Source: Torreya grandis
Lineage: Eukaryota; Streptophyta; Pinopsida; Cupressales; Taxaceae
Reading direction: 5' to 3'
Assembly (NCBI GenBank): GCA_037957365.1
Contig: JARHVA010004902.1
Span: 310,001-374,000 of the forward strand
DNA: 64,000 nt
This document shows, in pieces, positions 1 through 13,189 of this stretch. The notes under the pieces are model-generated. The model did not search any database and had not been told where the DNA came from. It saw only the letters and a program-made list of their open reading frames with translations. The position numbers were made by a program, and so were the translations under genes. Each line of letters opens with the position of its first letter. Within the stretch, counting starts at the first letter, position 1.

Positions 1-30
1 TTCCTTTGTATTTTTATATTATGAGTGGAT

Positions 31-3000
31 GAATATATTTTTAAATTTAAAGTTTTTCTAAGATTTAAGTAAATGAAAAATCATATTTTAGATTCTAATC
101 AGCAATACTAGTAAGTATTTAAAGATTCATTTGCATATGTAAGCCAAAAACTAGTTTCTAGTGTTTCAAATGAGTGTACATTGAGTTTAAATGGTTTGAT
201 TTGAATGGATGTGAATAAATATTTTTTTATTTTCTGATTTTTTTAATTTGAAAACAATTTTTATATCTCATTCAAATAAATAAAATTAGTGCTAAAATAA
301 CACCCTTTGTTTGCCTTGGTTTTTATGTGCCTGTATGCTTGCTTATTTTTGAAATATAAGCTCATTTAAAATTTAGAATGGATTGTTTCAAATATGAAAA
401 TGAATATTTTTTTCCCTAAAATTTACCTAATATTTAATTCAAGGATGAGTGCTTTCAATAATATCTATGATATTTATATGAGCAAATAAAGAAACTAACT
501 ATTGTTTTATTTTTTATGCAAAATAATAAGAGACAAAAATATTTATTTATCTATTTTATTTTTTAAAATAAATTTAAACTAATGAATTTAAAATAAATAA
601 AATGATCTAATCTATTGAATAAATAAATAAAACTAAAACTAGAAACCCCCAACTTGATCAAGGTGTAGACTAGCTAAAAATAAGATATGTATTTGATGTG
701 ACTTTATCCTCAACATGTTATCTCCTCGACTCAAAAAATATTGAAATAAATCTTTGACCAAGGATGGAATAAAAACAACAACATCAAAATGATAATGAAG
801 GACATAACTCCAAACAAGAGAGCATTTAAATGTAACTAGTTGGTACATTGATTACAGTGAACTAGTTGTTGAATCAAAGACTTTAATTCTATATAATCAT
901 ATTCTAACACAAAAACAATCAAGGATGGAGATAAAAATAAATATAAATTAGGTTGTGGCTGTAACAAGCTTAAAACACCAATATTCAATACAATTTTTTG
1001 GATCTAAAATTCCTTTAAAATTGAGATACTTATAGGAGAAGCATAAAGCTTAAAAAGTGAGTTTAATTGTTGGTTAGCTAAATATTAAAGTTAGGAAGGA
1101 CAAGGAGTGATCAAAAAAAGAGTAAGAGTGAACTAGGTAGTAATTAGGTGGACTCAAGGTGAAAAAATGTAAGAAACATAAAGAAAAACATGCAAACACA
1201 TGAAAAATACAAGTTCTAGATGTTAAAATAACACACAGATAAGTGGTGATATAACCAAACCTATTTGCTAGGGTGTTTATGAAACCATTATTATATTTGA
1301 TATAACTTACCTATATCATAAAAAAACCTCTCTACATTAATACAAAAATACCCTATTAGTAATGGTTCCATAATAGTAGTTTTTAAAACCGTCATGATAG
1401 CTTCATCACTTTTGGGGTGATTATGTAATAGTTTGAGGTAGTTTCATTACTGATAAGTGCATTTTCATCTTATATGGAGGTTTTAAAAACAATATAAAAT
1501 AACTAATAAATCTTACTAAAAGAGAGGTTGAGTTTTTCAAGAAATAAATGGGGATATTAGGGACTAGAATGTCAGAGAGAACCCACTTGAGCATAGTTTA
1601 CAGATCATTGCATCATCATTATATATCATATTAGAAACATCACACTATGAAATTTTTGGGTACATGAATACTTCCACCTCAAAATTATGACTTTTTATGA
1701 ATTGATTAGGGTGTGGTTCTGAGTAGTGTCATGGAGGAAGTAAATATAGGGTTAGAGATACTGACCTTACCTTAGTCATGCAGTGAAGCCAACTAAGACT
1801 CCATGTAACTTATAAATAAAATATGGGAATCAAGTGTAATTCACCTATAAAAAATAGAAAATATAATACATAATCAAATAATGTATAATTTTACTTACCA
1901 TATGCATAGGTAAGATCATACCACCTAAATCATCTCGTCAAGGGACTAAATCTATCACCAAGTTATCGCATACCTACAAAATTATAAAAATGTGCTACAA
2001 GAAATTTAAAATCATTAAAATGTTTTATTTAAATTATGAATCAAAAAATTTAGAAACAACATGATTTTTAAACATGAAAAATGAGCTTTGATAAGATAAT
2101 TTTCTAAAAATAAAAAGTTTTTAATCCCAAATAGCTAGTTGGTGGCCCATATGTTACAAAATTTGCTTAATATAGAATCATTCATTCCTATTGAATTTTT
2201 ATAAATTTGAGCTCTAGGTTGGTAGTGAAAAAATTAATCTAGTAATAATTCCATAGGATGATAATAGAGTGAGGATGACCAACTTACCAGTATAAGGAGG
2301 GGCAAGGCAAGGACAAGTTAGTTTTATTGTTATTCCTCTTTTGCCCTAGTTTTGAATTTTTGACTAAAATTTACTTAAAAATTAATGAAATATTAAAAAA
2401 AAGTGTTGAAATTTTTTTGGGGGGAAAATCTAATAATTTTTAATTTTTTTCATTTTGGGTAGTTTTTTGCGTGTTTTGGTGAGGGCTAAGACCTGGACAT
2501 AGTTGGTGGATGAAATTGCCATGTCAATTTGGAACTACTAGTCTACACAAATTGTTGATTACCTAACCACCATAGTGGTGTTAAAATCACTACCTAATGA
2601 AGTTTAGTGGTGATACAACCAACACTTAAGTGGTGGTTTCATCACCACCACCTAAGTTACATATCCACCTAAGGTTATTTCATAACCACTACTTACAAAA
2701 GGAAATAGTTTCATGAAAGAGAAAGACAAAACCCATTAGACCTATTTGGAGCTCAAAATAGTGGAAAGGGTCTAACTCAAAGTCTCCTCCTATTATAGGG
2801 GACTTATTTTCATTCGAGTAGAGCTTAGAATTAGGCATTCCCCCTCGTATCATAGCATTTTTTATGGTAGATTAGTTGGTAGTTTTGGATTAAGATGATA
2901 TCATTCAAGTTGGATAGGTGGGATTGTTCCCACATCAAGCAGGATATTATGTGAATTGCTCACCTTTTAGAACCCTGATTGGAACACTTTTGTGTTCCCT

Positions 3001-4975
3001 AAGGCCCTAAAAAATGGACTATCACTCTTTTTGATGTGTATAGGATCAAAAGATGACAAAAAATAAGTCATTTGGTGGCCCTCAAGGAGGCCACAAGCAA
3101 GGTTGAAGCATAGGGATGGGATGAAAATTTTATAGACATTGATGTACCCAAGGTAGGTGTAAATTATAGAGTGATAATTTTCATGATTATAGGATTAGTG
3201 ATCCCCAATCTACATAAAGTGATTATCAATATCTTTGTATCCTAACTAGTGGGAGACAAGGGTACTAACATGTTACTTTATAGTTGATCCCTGATCTTCC
3301 ATAGAATTAAGGAGAGGGGAGTTTAATTTTCCTAGGGCCAGTAGATATTGGCCCATACCTACATATATTTGTCCTATATGGACAAATTGGGATCTATTTT
3401 TATTATTCACCCCATGCTCCACATGAGTTAGGGATATGAGCAGATGATCCCCTACTATAGGGGATTATAAATTAGGGATACATGGACCATTAAAGACTTG
3501 ATATGGATAGATGTGGCATCATTACAAGCCTTTCCCTAAGATATCAAGACTTTGATAGAAACAAACTTAATATTCCTACCTTAATATGACATGGTTAGAT
3601 GCATTCATTATGTAGGTAACCTCCCCATACCAATAGAGGTGTATAAAGGCATTTGAAAGTCATGTGAAGGGAGATTAGGGTGGTTGGCATGACACCCACT
3701 TGTATGGGAGTTCCCATAAATTGAGTGTTTTAGCTAAGAGGTACACAAGGATGACCTCCCTAATAGATCATTAGAGAAGGATTAGGACAAGATCTGATAG
3801 GATAGTAGTTGGAGGCTCCCCTAAAATCATCACAATAGTAGGACCTCAATCAATAATATCATGTATAATAGCAAGAATAATAGATGGTAGATAGATATGG
3901 TGAGGTTATATAGTACATTGATTTGAATTATAACCTTGAAATTGACAAGGATAACATGTTTTACTATGACTCCAACCCAAATTAACATGAGGATGACCTA
4001 GGTAGACTATTAGTTTACATATTTTAGATTATTACTTATATTTCACTTTTAGATTGGTTAATTAAGTAATTTGATGATTTGATTTTTATATGATTGGTTA
4101 TGATATCAATATTTTTACCTTGTGATTTTATATAACTCTCTCAATTTTAATACTATGATCAGGGACACCCTAGTTAATATTTTCCTAACTAGGACTAATT
4201 ATATGGGAGATCAACTATTGGTGGATCCTAGAGTACTTATTAGGATAAGTAAGCATACATATGTATTTTCATCATTGTACCATGCTTCTATAACTCTCAA
4301 CAATTAAAGGGTGGATAATTTTATCTTGGATGTGAGGGAAATAATGGTATAGACATAGGTGCATTCTCTTATTGATCCACTAATTAAGAGAGGGGGTCAG
4401 GCATATTTGAGATGTCAAAAGTAGGGGACATAACATATGAGGTACTAGCAAGAGATGACCTATGATCCATATCCCACATCACTCTTCAGCATCATGGCCC
4501 TCCCAAAATAGGAGGGTAAGGTCATAGGACTAATATTACATATAAGACTCAGACTATCATGTATATTTTTTACACACTTTCACTCTATAAAGGTAGATTT
4601 TACCAGATATTTCAATGTACAAACTTGACATTTAATATGATATATATAGATAAATTATGGTTTATCTTAGTGACTTACCATTCATGTGTTATGGATTTAA
4701 TTTTCATGTATATTTTTTCAATTTATGCACTTTATATGAATGGGTGTGTGATGATATACCATATACATCCATGTTTTATAAAATATTATGTAAAATAATT
4801 ATATATGATAAAATCATGTATGAAAATGATGTAATGTGATGAAAAAATATGAATTAATGAATGCATTAATAAATTTTTTTTAAAGTTATAACTGGATCCT
4901 TTATTTAAACAACATATGACTTTCAATTTGTAGCAAAGGAATTAAAAAGGGGGAATAGGATACATATGAGATGTG
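31..4975 (+). repeat. Copy A of a ~4.9 kb direct repeat (A/B pair)
   Basis: This segment aligns along its length with 5918-6042 plus 22224-26637 in the same orientation; long stretches look about 80-85% identical by eye. Shared landmarks include the block near 615-665 (B: 22690-22740), the GGTGGT/ACCACC-rich stretch near 2560-2690 (B: 24620-24780) and the blocks at 3215-3310 and 4080-4260. Copy A carries about 400 bases (roughly 3600-4085) that are missing in B. It ends in an A/G-rich PPT-like tract (about 4935-4958) followed by a short shared tail, after which A and B diverge abruptly. The left limit is uncertain because the window begins here. I see no long ORF. It could be one copy of a dispersed element, the 3' internal part of a Tat element, or an LTR of a very large element; the missing TG...CA ends argue against the last. 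Confidence 0.75.
2895..3440 (+). pseudogene. Plant mobile domain-like relic in copy A
   Basis: Translating this stretch in one frame with stops ignored gives LLEP, a stop, LEHF, then WTITLFDVYRI at about 2950-3055, followed by GWDENFIDIDVPKVG at about 3110-3160. The pattern of hydrophobic residues, an aromatic F, then TITLxDVYRI matches the core of the plant mobile domain (PMD) of MAIN-like proteins and of transposon-encoded PMD proteins. Several in-frame stops and at least one frameshift are present, so no product is expected. The equivalent segment of copy B (24975-25520) shows the same residues with different damage, so this was probably a real coding stretch in the ancestor. The match rests on short motifs and could be fortuitous. 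Confidence 0.42.
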
Positions 4976-5917
4976 AAAATAAACTATTGTAATAGATAGA
5001 TGATGGGTAGAATTAGGGATTGGTTTTATTATTTTGTTGAATGGGTTTTGAAATGATGTATGGTGAAGGATGTTCAAGTTGGTACCAAAAGAGTTTTATT
5101 GTGTCACACTACTCATTGAGAGCATCTAAATGGGTATAAATAGAATTCTAAGGTTCCTCGGTGTCATTAATAAAAAGGAGGTGAATCTCTTGATTGATAC
5201 TAAAAATGTCAAAGTGAGAATGGTTTGTCTCACTAAATCAAGGGATATGGTCAACTCTATCTCAATGAAAAAATACAACGGTGGTGAGGATGACTAGGTG
5301 AGAATGGCATTGTATTGGTAGCCTTATTTTTGGTTAATGAAAATTATTGGTGGATCGATGATATTCTCTTTCTATTCTATAGTGTTTCTAAAGTTTAAAA
5401 TGAGGTGTGGAATTAGTTTGGAAAAATAAACCTCTCTTTTGAGTTCAGTGCTAATATCAAATTGAATGTTTATACTTTGACCTAGGCTCTAGCTCTAGGG
5501 GAAATGTCTACTCAATGGAGATAAGGACACTTTGAGAGAATAATCAAAGAGGAAAGGTGATGTAATGTGTAAGTGTAAGATCTTATTTTGAAGGTATATT
5601 TGGTAGGAATTTTTATTCCTTCAAGAATCAAGGTTTTAGGAATTCTCATGCTCATTTGGAAAAGCCTTTGGTTGTTTTGTTTGCTTTTTTTATGTTTTTT
5701 GAATGCTCGTTGAAATGAAATATAACTACTTGTTGAAAATAAATTACTAAAATCAAATAACAATGAATAGTTGGAAATAAATGAGAGAATGATTCTTTTT
5801 GGTATTTTTTCAATTGCCTTTCCAATGCATGTAATACTAAGAAAATAAAATCTAGCTTAACAATGTAAGCACTGATTTTTATCTTTCATAGATGCAAATT
5901 AAGTGAAGTTACTTTTT
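4976..5917. other. Unassigned AT-rich segment between copies A and B
   Basis: I recognise no domain here. Plus-strand translation of 5060-5330 gives a broken stretch with a short charged segment (INKKEVNLLIDTKNVKVRM) that I cannot assign. The minus-strand ORF at 5512-5763 (83 codons) has no recognisable motif. The sequence is not repeated after copy B (26638 onward), which argues against a simple tandem duplication of a unit that included it. If A and B were LTRs, this would be all that remains of the interior, but I find no convincing PBS at its left end or PPT at its right end. Confidence 0.5.
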
Positions 5918-6042
5918 ATTTTCAAATTATTTTTAAAGCTAAAGTTTTTCTAACATGCAAGTAAATGAAAAATCATTTTTTAGATTCTAGGCAATAATAT
6001 TATTATCTAAAGATTCATTTGCATATGCAAGCCAACAACTAG
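5918..6042 (+). repeat. Copy B, left arm (before the E2 insertion)
   Basis: Matches copy A at about 31-155, including the run ending in TTTGCATATGCAAGCCAACAAC. It is cut exactly where the E2 LTR begins and resumes at 22219 on the other side of E2. Confidence 0.75.
6038..6042. repeat. Target-site duplication ACTAG, left of E2
   Basis: ACTAG directly precedes the LTR start TGTAGACAC and is repeated directly after the right LTR at 22219-22223. In the uninterrupted copy A the corresponding site (about 150-155) is a single ACTAG. A 5-bp duplication is the normal signature of Ty3/gypsy integrases. Confidence 0.85.
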
Positions 6043-7509
6043 TGTAGACACTACAATTTTGTATGTCATATACAATTTATTCAGTGTCATAGGGACCTTA
6101 TTATTATTTTATTATCCTAAATATCCCCATCCTAAAGTTTAAATTATTTACAGTTAGATGCCCAATAATTTATTTTTACAAATTAACATTTTACCTCCCT
6201 AACCACCTAAATCTAGTTACAACCCATGAAATCCTAAACCTTTAACCAAACTACCCACATATAAACCCATTCTTAACAACCCTTTGCATATAATCCCAAA
6301 AAAAATTGTAGTTGGAAAAAACCAACGCAGATGAAACCACTCCCTACTAAAAAGGTTGAATCATTTCCAATTTTCCTATGATCAGAATTGATTCTCCCAA
6401 TCAGTGTTGATCTATTTATACACAACCATCCCTTTAGCTTGGGGACCATGAATTTTGAATATTAAAACATTTCTTGGATTTTCTCAAGAGAATTAAGGAG
6501 AACCTTAACATTACTCTACCAAAATTTTGTTACACTTAGTCCACATCCATCATCATGAACCATAAGGACCCTTGCATCTATGGGAAGAAATACATTTTGC
6601 CTTAAATTTGGTTCATTGTAAGTATTGTTTATTTATTTCATTTCTTGATTATACTCCCATGTATTCCTATTTATCCTACTCTTAGAATATAATAGATCCC
6701 TCTATTTTCCTTGTTGTTATATTTTGTCACCCTATAATTCCCTATTTTTAATTAAGTGTAGTTTGAATAGAATCGATGTTGATTCATCTAAATCAAAGCC
6801 AATTCTTCAAGATTAGCATCAATCCACTACACTCTATTTTTAAACCCAAACATTTTAAACCTATAACTTTGTCTTTGATCCATTCTAATTTTCTATCTTT
6901 TTAAACATGTCATTAATGTGTAGATGACTCTACCTAAAATTATGCATGATGCCATTAATATTATTGATCTATCCATTATATCTCATCCTTATTCACTGAC
7001 CAGAGTGATATAGCCTTAGAGTTAGCACTTTTTACCATTTTTTACTCTCCCTCAGTTGAATCCACTTCTAACCAACTAGATGTTATACAAGATTATGTGA
7101 ATGCTACTACTACTTATTGGATGGATACTTTACTTATATTGATATTTTAAATGAAGATTAATTCATAATCACTTTGTTATCACATCTTTATATTTTGTAA
7201 TATTAGTGTTTATTTATCCATTCAATTATGAAAATAGTGTGCTGACATCCACTTGAGGAAGTTTATAACTTCCAAAGACTAGTTCCTAACCAGGTAGCTC
7301 ACCTATCTATCTATTAATCCAATTTTGTCTAAGTTGACTCATTGTGTTTAGGTTACTCTTCCAATCCAAAAATAAGTTCTCTCATTTACAGGATTTAAGA
7401 GGTGTGCAACTATCTTCATATCTCTAGGTATTCTTCATAAACCCTACATTTCATTGAGTTTTTTAGTAGAAAATTAAATTAAAAGGGAAAAACAAAAAAA
7501 ACTATAACA
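6043..7509 (+). repeat. E2 5' LTR
   Basis: Starts TGTAGACACTACAATTTTG and ends ACTATAACA, matching 20814-22218 along its length (about 80-85% by eye, indicating an old insertion). It has a roughly 45-base segment near 6080-6120 (TCAGTGTCATAGGGACC and following) absent from the 3' copy. It contains several copies of the GATTG(A/G)CATCGATT-type motif (6365-6410 and 6770-6830). A long purine-poor AT-rich tail precedes the end. Confidence 0.9.
6411..6420 (+). promoter_or_regulatory. Candidate TATA box in E2 LTR
   Basis: TCTATTTATA followed by CACAACCATCCCTTT is conserved in both LTRs (second copy at 21145-21154) in the middle part of an LTR where a Pol II promoter is expected. It is a sequence match only, since AT-rich DNA yields many such strings; conservation of the downstream block between the LTRs is the main support. 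Confidence 0.35.
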
Positions 7510-8339
7510 TTCTAGCATACCTGATGGTACCCCTAAGGTCTCATTATCTTGTTACATTTCATTGCAAATTTATTCATTCATTTCCTTTTCTCTTGATTGT
7601 TGCCCTCATTCAAAAGAAAAGTCCAAAATTATATTTTAAATCTCCTTTTAAAGGTTTTAAATTAATAATATCCATTCCTTACTTGCTTATATAATTCACA
7701 TAGAGTAATTTAGGTAGATCAATTTATCATAACAATAACTTATTTTCACACACATACCAAACCACTTACACAATCAATTCATCAAACATTGATATAATGG
7801 AACTAACTAGGATTTCATCACTTAGAGGTAACCTTCATCCTAGTTATCCTACTTGGATTTCACTACCAAGGGGAGAACCAACTTAGTACGATGAGTGAGT
7901 ATAAACTTTGGATATTAGATACATAATTTCAAATCACCCTACACCCTTATGTTGTAGTTTTTGAAGTGAGGGGGTAGACCCCAATACCAATCCACATATC
8001 AATTCTAGTATAGAGATCTTTTGAGACTAAACAAACCTAAAACTATCTCTATATTGCCGTTTATTTGAACCCTCATTAAACTTTTCCTTCTCACACTTTA
8101 AATTTAATTTCCTAAAAAGGTAAAATATTTTAAGTATATTTTGAAGCATGTGTGCCTTTTTTCACTAAAAATGAGATAATAAAAAAGACTATTGTGTGTG
8201 TGTTTTTTCATTTCTTAATTTTTCTCCATTTCTACATGGTTTTGATGTGACAGTAATTTCTAAATAAAACCAAATCCCAAAATTCATCCTCATCCGTGGA
8301 GAATTACCCCAGTCTTCTTGCCTCCCCTTAGTCTATGGG
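7510..8339 (+). other. E2 5' leader (between LTR and gag)
   Basis: No ORF of note. The block at about 7800-7990, with repeated GGATTTCA(C/T)(C/T)AC and AGTGAGGGG strings, is shared with the E3 leader at about 42330-42510, confirming that the two elements belong to related families. A PBS should lie just after 7509. A TGG-containing string (TGGTACCCCTAAGG) at about 7526 is the only candidate and I cannot match it to a tRNA with confidence. Confidence 0.5.
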
Positions 8340-11300
8340 GGAGGGTATTCCCTAGTTCTATACTCAGGTAGATCCTAAATTTTCTAGCATATTAGATAGT
8401 AATCTAATCATTATTAACCATTACCCTAACACTTGAGCTATTGACATTCCAATTTCCCCTCATACACAACTTTATCAGAATGCTTTTGGCATGCCTCTAG
8501 AGGAAAATAAAGGGTTTACTACAACTATGGTATCCTCCCTCAATAATCTTCCCATGATAAGTTCTGATACTAACACTACTCAACCTTTAAGCAATCTACC
8601 TTCGATAACATCTAGTGGTCCATCCCCAAATAGTAATCAAGATCAATATATTATCACATCTCAACCTAAGTCTACTCTACCTCTTATCACAACACCTCAG
8701 AATGTAGTGATCTTAATCCCCATAATTCTCCCACCCATCCAAATTAGCATAGATTTAAATTCCCAAACTTAGCCTTTGTAAAAAGCTCCTATGAGTCAAC
8801 CTCCTTCATCATATATACCATTGACCACCCAATACATATCTCCCTTTCAATCCATTGGGTCCACTTATATACCCTTACAATCCCCATAGTATGTGGTGGC
8901 ATCCCAACCAATTCTGACCACTATAGTTGGTTATCCTTTTCCATATCCCTTTTTTTCTCCATTTCCTAGCTATAAACATCCATAATAGAATGTTTTAGGG
9001 GGTATTCCTCAATATAATACCCAACCTGACCTTATGAATAAGATAGTAAATTTGGAAGCCTCTACTTCCAAGCAAAAAAATATGCTCACTTATGAGCAAA
9101 TATGTAATAAACCCAGTAATGAAACTATCTCCATTAGACCATATCCTTAATTTTATGATCTTCCAAAATTTATGAAGTTTTAAATAAGGAGGATTCTTAG
9201 CAACACATTCAAGAATTTAGACATCCTTACCATATTATATCCCATGATGACGTTCTTCTTATAAAAACCTTTCCCATGTTGTTAGCTAGACCATCTTTAG
9301 ACTATTACAGTTTGATCCCTTGACATTCCATATTTTATTTTGGGTAGATAGCCTAAATATTTTTAGATCACTTTTCCATCAACATTGCAAGAAAAGTGAC
9401 TATCATAGACCCCTATGCCAATAGAGAATTTGATGATGAATATGTCATTGATTTTATGGCTAGATAGAGGAACCTTATAAACCAACTCAACTTTTCCCTC
9501 CCTCAACCCAAACTAATTAAATGATTTTCAAAATTATGTAATAAGCATATCTAGTCAATGTTACAAGTTCAATCCTTCAAAAACTTGATGAGGCCTTTTT
9601 GATGGACCATAAACTATAAATTCAAGATTTATAAGAAGGGAAAGTAAAATTAATTAGTAAAAACTTCAAACTTGATCCCTCTAAAGGGACTAACAATAAC
9701 AAAACCAAAGCAACTTCTAACATTGTGGTCTTAAAACTAGCACCCCTAAAAACAAAAAGCTAATCTAAACCCTCTACTTCTCAAACCCAATCCCAAAAAC
9801 CATTAACACATTTTATTATACATCAATATACACCCTTAGGAGATTCTTATGCTTCTATCTTAGACAATATCTTAAAATCATCTATCATTGAACTTCCTTT
9901 AGTTAGACCTCTTGATGGCTCTTGCCCTAAGCCTAGCTAGTTCAAGGAAAATGACTTTCACAACTACCACCATGTAATAGGTCATGACATCAATATGTAT
10001 TATTATTTTAAGGGTCTAGTATAAAACCTTATTGATAAATGGGATTTACAATTAGATAATCCTAATGATCTCCCTAATTAGTCTATAGGCATCTTTAGGC
10101 ATTCATTCCCTAACCATGCTTCCACATTTGATTCTATATAGGCTAATTCAAAATCTACCTCATACCATGAGACCCATATGATTAGTAATATATATGATCA
10201 AATTATAGCTAAAGAGGTTGGTAGTGCTTATATCCTTGATCTATTTATAAGAGATGCCTTTGAACCATCTAAATTAAGTGAAGATATCCCAAAAATTCAC
10301 TCAAGCTTTCTAGATCTCATTATTTAGGATCCTCTTGAGGAGACATTATCTGGAATCATTTAAGATAATAAATTATAAATAAAGGAGGATAAATATGTAA
10401 AGGAGAATGCTTGTTTAGACATCCCAATAGATACACATACCATTCCTCATGTCACCTCAATACTTGCATGTAGCATACCCATCCCCTCTAGCTTACTCCC
10501 CTTGAGAAGATTGTTAATTACCTCGAACAAACCCAAGACCATCTCCCATCATAACTCAAAAAGAGATAAATCTTAAAGAAATTAAAGGGAAGGCTATAGA
10601 TATTATAAACAAAAACCTTAGGGCATCATGAGGAAAATACTTGCAATATCCTCCCATAAGGATTGAACTCCCTAAAGAGGATATCCCTACTACCCCTGAT
10701 CAAATTCAAAAATGGAATCTACCTCTACCACCTATTTAAACTAAAGCATTTATATTAGGACCTATCCTTTAGCAAGACTAAAGGCTATTATTATAGAATC
10801 CTCTTATAAAGATCATGTACCATTACAAAAGGATCTTCCCACTATGATAATGCCAATACATAACCCTTTATAACCCTACTATCTATAAGGCCTAGGTGTG
10901 AATTCTTATCCTAAGAAAAAGGTACCTATTGTAGGGAATATTCAAACAACTAGTTCAAAATATCAAGATTTGAAAGCAAATACAACTTCCATACCAATGC
11001 TTTGAAAGATTGAAAAACCTAGTCGGGATCTATTGTAGGGATATTACTCTAAGATCCTTGACAAACTTATTCAAACCTCCCTTGTCACTCTACCACCCAT
11101 AAAACCTATTAACCCCCATGTTCAGAGACCAATGTGTTTTTAGGAAAGGAATAAATGCACATATCATCAAATAGCAAGACATGACACTGAAAGCTATAAT
11201 GCACTAAAAGTTATGGTCCAAAACTTATTAGAAGAAGATGATCTTTTAATGAAACAATTTGATCATGATTATCCCCATAGTCAAACTACTAGGGTCATAT

Positions 11301-11790
11301 CCACCTCAAGAACTATTATATTACTAAAAACATTAGAAAAAGCTTCAAAGGAAGATACAATCTTTGATAGAACTCAATATCAACCCCTCTTAAACCCTCT
11401 AGATTTGGACAAGTTTGAGAACATGACAAATCTATCTTTGTTTTAGATAGACACGATTCACATAGCTACATGATCCTAGACCCAGGGTCATAAGACCCAA
11501 AATCATGATAAATCCAAAGTAACTATTACAAAATCTCCTACTCCTATCACAAATAGTCCTACATTACCCACCCTAAAACCTAAAATTTCTATTTTAGGAA
11601 AAGTGTAAATTAATAATGATTCAGAATTGATACAAATATCTATCTTAAAATAGTTTCATCAACTCCCAATCAAGATGTCTTTATATGAACTTGTCCAAAA
11701 CTCTCCATAACATCGTTAGGCTATGATAGAAGCTTTTCAAGCTATCGAGATACAATCTGATGAACCCCAACCTTTATTGGCTTTTATAAC
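8340..11790 (+). pseudogene. E2 gag relic (Tat-type capsid/nucleocapsid)
   Basis: The gag polyprotein forms the virus-like particle in which reverse transcription occurs. The first open stretch (8491-8772, starting MPLEENKGF) is Ser/Thr/Pro-rich and aligns with the E3 gag N-terminal region; a second shared segment (LTYEQICN, about 9085) matches E3 near 43865. Two His-rich modules follow: YHHVIGHDINMYYYFK at about 9960-10010, leading into LIDKWDLQLDNPND, and CTYHQIARHDTESYNALK at about 11157-11210, leading into an open stretch to 11446. These are CHHC-type knuckles typical of Tat gag, with the last Cys lost. The reading frame is broken by many stops, mostly TAG/TAA at positions where E3 has Gln or Trp-like codons, plus frameshifts. 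The N-terminal limit is approximate. Confidence 0.72.
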
Positions 11791-11859
11791 ATCACTTCAA
11801 AAGATGTCATCCATAATATTCCATCATTCTAAAATATCACCATTGTAGTCCAATGACTA

Positions 11860-12320
11860 GGATCCACCACTATTTTATCATGGCCCAAATTGATCAAACC
11901 CAAATCAAATGACTAATGATTGATAATGGATCAATCATAAATATTATCTCCTCTAATGAATTTAAGTAACTATAATTACCTAAAACTATTATACCTCAAT
12001 CTCCAATCATTTATGAGAATTCAATGATACTATATCCCCTACATTAGGAATGGTTGTCATTCCTATCTAATTAAGTGTATTTACTCTTCTTGAGTTATTT
12101 TATGTAATAGAAGGGGAGTTTTAATACATATTATTAGGACATACTTGGATACATGATATTCATTATGTCCCCTCCACCTTGTATTGATGTATTAAATTTG
12201 AATATGAGGGTAAGATCCATAATGTCCTATCTAATCCCCATCCATTTAAAACTTTTAACCTTACCTTTTGACCAAATGACTTCCTAATTATACTACAAAG
12301 CATAATCCCATTATCTTAAA
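11860..12320 (+). pseudogene. E2 aspartic protease relic
   Basis: The catalytic loop reads LMIDNGSIINII, with the catalytic Asp codon at 11922-11924; the usual D-S/T-G is D-N-G here, as is common in Tat and Athila elements. About 70 codons downstream is LLGHTWIHDIHYVPSTLYWCIK (about 12135-12205), matching the LLGRPWIHxxxAVPSTLHQ block that follows the protease core in this branch. This retropepsin would cleave the Gag-Pol polyprotein. In-frame stops lie between the two motifs, so it is not functional. Confidence 0.7.
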
Positions 12321-13189
12321 AAAAAGCATCATCTAGTATGATGATCATTGTGACAAGGATTGCTGATAAGGATTCCATTGATTTCATGTTTTAGTACCTA
12401 TCGATTGGAGAGTATTAGTTATTAATGCTCATAACTCTCCCCACTCCCCAAGAATATGGGTGTCCATATAAATATCATGCATATTATCCTAATATAGGAG
12501 AGATTGTTCCCTTAAATTACCCTCTCCTCTACACTCATTTGATCTATAGGGGGTTGATCAGACTTCTTTAGATCTTATTAACCAAACTCATGCCAAACTA
12601 TTCACCTCAAACTTTTCATTCCTAGATAAACCGTACTTTGTAAAAATATACCTACAATGGTGTGCTTGGAAGGGTTTTGGCATAGGATGATACAAACAAG
12701 GGCCACCCAATGTCATGTTAGGATATTTTAGGAAACCCCATGAAAATCATGACCTCAGTTTTAACAAAAATCCCAAAACTACCCCAAAAAAAAATTAGTC
12801 AATGCCATCACTATAAAACCTCTCATCTATTTCCATGATGGAGAAGTCAAAACCATTCCTCTTTCCTACCCAAACATGATAGGGTGGGACTTTCCCACCA
12901 TCCTTGTGCTTTAGTTTCAACATGATGATTCAATCTTAACTTATTTGGGCATAGATAACTCCCATATACATAATTATCTTTCATCTAAAACCTCTAGTCT
13001 ATTAAATGAGCTACTATTAATTAGGATCTCATGAGACTCCACAAATAGTTAAAGTCAACAAATATTTAGATCCTTAGGAGCACCAAGATTTTATTATATT
13101 TTTGATAGATCACAGTGAAGCATTCTCTTGGTCCTATAATAGCATTCCTAGTATTAACCCTACTATTATCATCCATAACATTGTCACAT
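12321..13189 (+). other. E2 spacer between protease and reverse transcriptase
   Basis: Coding in the ancestor judging from its position inside pol, but heavily damaged. Fragments such as NPNMIGWDFPTI (about 12870-12900) and a tract just before the RT domain can be read in shifting frames. No separate domain recognised. Confidence 0.4.

Noticed and set aside
4122..4839. Small plus-strand ORFs in copy A
   Set aside because: Aromatic- and Ile-rich translations of AT-rich DNA, not conserved as open frames in copy B.
31..5917. A and B as the LTR pair of one giant element
   Set aside because: No TG/CA ends, no convincing PBS after A or PPT before B, and no flanking duplication could be checked; kept only as one of several explanations.
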